Shown one piece after another: positions 62,696 through 64,000 of a stretch of 64,000 bases of DNA. Location of the stretch: positions 74,172 to 138,171 of the forward strand of contig JACKOX010000007.1 of the NCBI GenBank assembly GCA_024233975.1, read 5' to 3'. The DNA comes from Rhodanobacteraceae bacterium. GTDB taxonomy: Bacteria; Pseudomonadota; Gammaproteobacteria; Xanthomonadales; Xanthomonadaceae. The position numbers were made by a program, and so were the translations under genes. The notes under the pieces are model-generated. The model did no database searches, was not told where the DNA came from, and saw only the letters and a program-made list of their open reading frames with translations. Each line of letters begins with the position of its first letter. Position 1 is the stretch's first letter.

Positions 62696-63813
62696 GCGAG
62701 CCCAGCCACCAGGTGGAAATCGCGGCAGCTGCACCCCAGCAGCCTGATCGCGACAAACGCCGACGCCTGCAGCAAAGCCGCTCCCTGGCGTTGGCTGCGT
62801 TGGGACTGGTTGCCATCGTTGGCAGCCTCTACCTGGCATCGCCAGTACTGCTGCCAGTTCTCGCCGCCAGCTTCTTCGCGCTGCTGCTCAATCCCTGGGT
62901 GCGCTGGCTGTCGCTGCGCGGCCTTCCGCGATGGCTGGCGGCCAGCCTGATCGTCGGCCTCGGTCTCGCCGCACTGACCACCGCTGGCTATCGCCTCTAC
63001 GAACCCGCCATGGAAGCCGCCGCGGACTCACCGCGCGTGGTCTACCAGCTGAAACGCAAGCTCAATCCCGTGCAGCGCAAGCTCGAGGACGCCGGGGCCG
63101 TCGGCGAAGCGCTGGACATGATCGACGAGATCGGCGGCAAGAAACCCAAGCAGCAGACCGTCGCCGTCGTCGATGATCCGCCCGGCATGCGCGAGACCCT
63201 GGGTGGCATGGTGCGCGCCGCTATCACCGTTTTCTCGATCATCATGCTGGTCTACTTCTTCCTGACCTACGGCGAAGTGCTGTTCCGCCGCATCATCACC
63301 GTGGCGCCAAACATCGCCGAGAAGCGTCGGCGCGTCGCCATCATCCGCGCCATCCAGATCGACGTGTCGCGTTACGTGGCAACCATCACCCTGATCAACG
63401 CCACGCTGGCACTGGTCACCGCCGGCGTGCTCTACCTGCTCGGCGTCGAGGACTACCTGCTCTGGGGTGCCCTGATTGGCCTGTTCAACTACGCACCCTA
63501 CGTCGGCCCGCTGTGCAGCTTCGTGCTGCTGCTCGGCGTCGGCATCCTGCAGTTCAGCTCACTGGCAGACGGCATCGCGCCAGCACTGGCCTTTCTTATC
63601 CTGCACGGCATCGAGGGCCAGCTGGTCACGCCACTGGTGCTGGGCCGCAACCTGTCGCTGAACCCGCTGATCATCCTGGTCTGGCTGATGTTCTGGGGCT
63701 GGCTCTGGGGCATCCCCGGCCTGCTGCTCGGCGTCCCGCTGCTGGTCAGTGCCAAGATCGTGTGCACACATACGCCGTCGTTGAATGCCTGGGCGCGACT
63801 GCTGGAGAAGTAG
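62692..63813 (+). CDS. AI-2E family transporter (PerM-like)
   Basis: 373 residues with about seven or eight membrane segments. Family hallmarks: the N-terminal pair of helices with L-L-P-V-L-A-A-S-F-F-A-L-L-L-N-P, the long middle loop with coiled-coil character (about 105-165), and near the end G-L-F-N-Y-A-P-Y-V-G-P and H-G-I-E-G-Q-L-V-T-P-L-V-L-G. Members export autoinducer-2 or act as Na+/Li+ antiporters, so the substrate is open. Coupled by ATGA to the preceding gene, it is the last member of the sigma-54 operon, linking membrane-stress proteins with an efflux-type transporter. Confidence 0.9.
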   Translation: MSEPSHQVEIAAAAPQQPDRDKRRRLQQSRSLALAALGLVAIVGSLYLASPVLLPVLAASFFALLLNPWVRWLSLRGLPRWLAASLIVGLGLAALTTAGYRLYEPAMEAAADSPRVVYQLKRKLNPVQRKLEDAGAVGEALDMIDEIGGKKPKQQTVAVVDDPPGMRETLGGMVRAAITVFSIIMLVYFFLTYGEVLFRRIITVAPNIAEKRRRVAIIRAIQIDVSRYVATITLINATLALVTAGVLYLLGVEDYLLWGALIGLFNYAPYVGPLCSFVLLLGVGILQFSSLADGIAPALAFLILHGIEGQLVTPLVLGRNLSLNPLIILVWLMFWGWLWGIPGLLLGVPLLVSAKIVCTHTPSLNAWARLLEK

Positions 63814-63818
63814 CAATC

Positions 63819-63856
63819 TGTGCGGGATACAAAGATCCCTGGGAGTTACCCGCACA
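63819..63856 (+). terminator. Possible hairpin after the AI-2E gene
   Basis: TGTGCGGG (63819-63826) and CCCGCACA (63849-63856) can pair across 22 bases. No T tract, so only a weak terminator candidate. Confidence 0.35.
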
Positions 63857-63930
63857 GCCATGAGATGTGCACGGTCAGATCGCGGACGGTGTAGGCTCGA
63901 CACAATTCGGGCAATTCGCCGGAACGCCAA

Positions 63931-64000
63931 ATGAAACAACTACCGATCCTGCTGTTTGTCCCAATGGTTTCCACCGCAGCACTCGCAGCCGGAATCAATC
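63931..64000 (+). CDS. Exported protein, 5' fragment
   Basis: ATG at 63931 begins a frame that runs off the window: M-K-Q-L-P-I-L-L-F-V-P-M-V-S-T-A-A-L-A-A-G. This is a normal signal peptide with cleavage after A-L-A. GGA lies ten bases upstream, and a TAGGCT box at 63892-63897 may be the -10. The family cannot be told from 23 residues. Confidence 0.55.
   Translation, partial: MKQLPILLFVPMVSTAALAAGIN

Noticed and set aside
46219..63923. Shared ATTCGGGCAAT string before two exported-protein genes (46220 and 63904)
   Set aside because: Eleven bases with differing surroundings; too short to claim a common regulatory element.

Overview
The window is GC-rich, gene-dense chromosomal DNA from a gammaproteobacterium, most likely of the order Lysobacterales (Xanthomonadales). 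The evidence is the gene order pyrG-kdsA ... eno-ftsB-ispD-ispF-truD ... surE-pcm-yqaA-nlpD on the minus strand, a two-gene ergothioneine operon, tandem thermolysin-like (M4) proteases with propeptides, an L1/FEZ-type B3 metallo-beta-lactamase, and several secreted proteins carrying a short F-x-x-G-F-E tag. I see no rRNA, tRNA, CRISPR array, prophage or insertion sequence.

Layout. 1-1674: a copper-type TonB receptor (cut by the window edge) behind a DUF2946 gene. 1723-14612: the housekeeping block above, interrupted by an Smr/hydrolase pair and by a deacetylase plus unrecognised genes between kdsA and eno. 14772-19042: a glycosyltransferase, then three minus-strand genes for two collagen-like Gly-X-Y proteins and a protein with an IPTL-like C-terminus. 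19187-24762: egtB-egtD, a membrane protein, parE and a 58-residue membrane protein. 24784-29867: N-formylglutamate deformylase, a secreted beta-helix protein, glutathione reductase and a DadA-like oxidoreductase. 30258-33946: two tandem M4 metalloproteases, the second with a frame-scrambled N-terminus. 34042-43556: SlyD, an NlpC/P60 lipoprotein, two DEAD-box helicases around a Nudix gene, an HI0933 flavoprotein, DUF1415, MAPEG, a methyltransferase and SrkA. 43660-53666: a cyclophilin, a broken S41 peptidase that shares its 3' end, secreted tagged proteins, two DUF4124 proteins, NnrU and a radical SAM protein. 53995-63813: the B3 lactamase and a stress-envelope region.

The most interesting part is 54936-63813. 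A sigma-54 activator gene (59578-60960) lies among three excellent GG-N10-GC sigma-54 promoters. One drives a small membrane protein plus CsbD. One drives a DUF883 (YqjD)-YqjE-small membrane protein-AI-2E transporter operon. One drives a 72-residue ORF. Two of the promoters have a matching TCGTGCA-N3-TGCAnGn palindrome 93-94 bp upstream, where an enhancer protein would bind. Two hybrid kinases and TspO lie in the same interval. I read this as a compact sigma-54-controlled envelope-stress regulon whose activator is encoded in its middle.

Other notable items: a recurring F-x-x-G-[FL]-E tag in four exported proteins, gene conversion between the proteases, a leader hairpin with a T tract before each protease, a 62-bp exact repeat joining the ends of a cyclophilin and a dead S41 peptidase, and a probable CTG start for yqaA. 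All functional assignments come from reading sequence motifs; no database search was run.
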